A DNA stretch of 6,423 nucleotides, taken from contig JAFDFO010000133.1 of NCBI GenBank assembly GCA_019309815.1, forward strand, positions 1 to 6,423. Reading direction: 5' to 3'. The position numbers and the translations under genes are program-made. This document shows positions 6,114 through 6,423 of the stretch, piece after piece. How positions within the stretch are numbered: the stretch's first letter is position 1; every line of letters begins with the position of its first letter. Source of the DNA: Deltaproteobacteria bacterium. GTDB lineage: Bacteria; Desulfobacterota; Desulfobacteria; Desulfobacterales; C00003060. The notes beneath the pieces are model-generated. The model was not told the origin of the DNA and did not search any database. It saw only the letters and a program-made list of their open reading frames with translations.

Positions 6114-6213
6114 GGAGTATTGGAGTGATGGAGTATTGGAACAAAAGGAAGAAGATTCCTTCAGCGTTTTCTTTATAACCCATTACTCCATTACTCCAGT
6201 ACTCCAGTATTTT
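6114..6213. repeat. Inverted pair of 8-base-unit tracts between xer and hslV
   Basis: The left arm 6114-6142 reads GGAGTATT, GGAGTGAT, GGAGTATT, GGAAC. The right arm 6182-6213 reads ATTACTCC, ATTACTCC, AGTACTCC, AGTATTTT. The arms are near reverse complements and could form a stem of roughly 25 base pairs. The loop contains a second small hairpin (AAGGAA / TTCCTT, 6145-6161). The right arm ends 5 bases from the recombinase stop codon. The structure could act on transcript ends or stability, but there is no U-run of a standard terminator. Confidence 0.85.
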
Positions 6214-6218
6214 GGCCG

Positions 6219-6423
6219 TTACCGTCTAGGATGTGCCTTGTCGTAAACCTCCATGAGACGGTCAATACTCACGTGCGTATACCTTTGGGTCGTGGAAAGG
6301 CTTGCATGACCAAGCAATTCCTGCGTCACACGCAGATGAGCTCCAGGATCGAGCATATGCATGGCACACGTGTGTCTAAGGTCGTAGGGACTGATGGGAT
6401 GGATCAATCCCAACTGTCTAACA
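6219..6423 (-). CDS. XerC/XerD-type tyrosine recombinase, C-terminal fragment (cut by window edge)
   Basis: Only the last 67 or so codons are visible; the frame is open to the right edge and ends at TAA (6219-6221). The visible part is the end of the tyrosine recombinase catalytic domain. It has the arginine of box II in YDLRHT, the LLGHAS segment with its conserved histidine, and TTQRYTHV, which carries the nucleophilic tyrosine. It ends in the VYDKAHPRR tail typical of XerC/XerD proteins. Such enzymes cut and rejoin DNA; XerC/D resolve chromosome dimers at dif. The usual HxxR of box II reads YxxR here, a change I believe also occurs in some integrases. A Xer-family gene just upstream of hslVU is a familiar arrangement in several bacterial groups (E. 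coli does not have it; B. subtilis codV-clpQY does), which favours XerC over a phage integrase. The N-terminal DNA-binding domain and the start are outside the window. Confidence 0.9.
   Translation of the reverse strand, partial: VRQLGLIHPISPYDLRHTCAMHMLDPGAHLRVTQELLGHASLSTTQRYTHVSIDRLMEVYDKAHPRR

Noticed and set aside
6079..6183. Minus-strand 34-codon ORF starting in the repeat between xer and hslV
   Set aside because: Starts inside the 8-base tract with no ribosome binding site and shows no recognisable motif; best seen as repeat read-through.

Overview
All genes in this window lie on the minus strand. Read in the direction of transcription (right to left) they are: the C-terminal end of a XerC/D-type tyrosine recombinase, hslV, hslU, argB, argD and argF. 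The order recombinase - HslVU protease - arginine genes, together with the protein sequences, suggests a Desulfobacterota (deltaproteobacterial) chromosome. That placement rests on recalled gene order and protein resemblance, not on a search. The left 220 bases lie downstream of argF, and the next gene (often argG in such clusters) would be outside the window.

Two functional blocks are present. hslV and hslU encode the ATP-dependent HslVU (ClpYQ) protease: HslU unfolds substrates and HslV cuts them. argB, argD and argF encode steps 2, 4 and 6 of arginine synthesis (N-acetylglutamate kinase, acetylornithine aminotransferase, ornithine carbamoyltransferase). argD and argF overlap by 4 bases and are probably translationally coupled. 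The other genes are separated by gaps of about 160 to 420 bases.

The unusual content is in the gaps. Each internal gap holds a pair of inverted repeat arms. In three of them the arms are short-period tandem tracts: 8-base units between xer and hslV, 8-base units between hslU and hslV, and 7-base units between argB and hslU. A further 7-base tract follows argF. Four of these tracts begin within about 10 bases of a stop codon. The argD-argB gap instead has inverted arms of a different sequence with a nested palindromic repeat family, copies of which also lie downstream of argF. Inside the hslU-hslV gap is a 51-codon open remnant that resembles the C-terminus of a four-helix-bundle (23S rRNA intervening-sequence / Avd-like) protein. 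This suggests the repeat pairs may be remains of a small mobile element that inserts just after stop codons.

A second point of note is the start of hslV. A tandem CACGG pentamer puts the only plausible well-placed starts (ATG 6044, GTG 6056) out of frame with the catalytic threonine and the rest of the protein. Removing one pentamer restores a classical HslV N-terminus. The gene may therefore be inactivated, or there may be a sequence error here.
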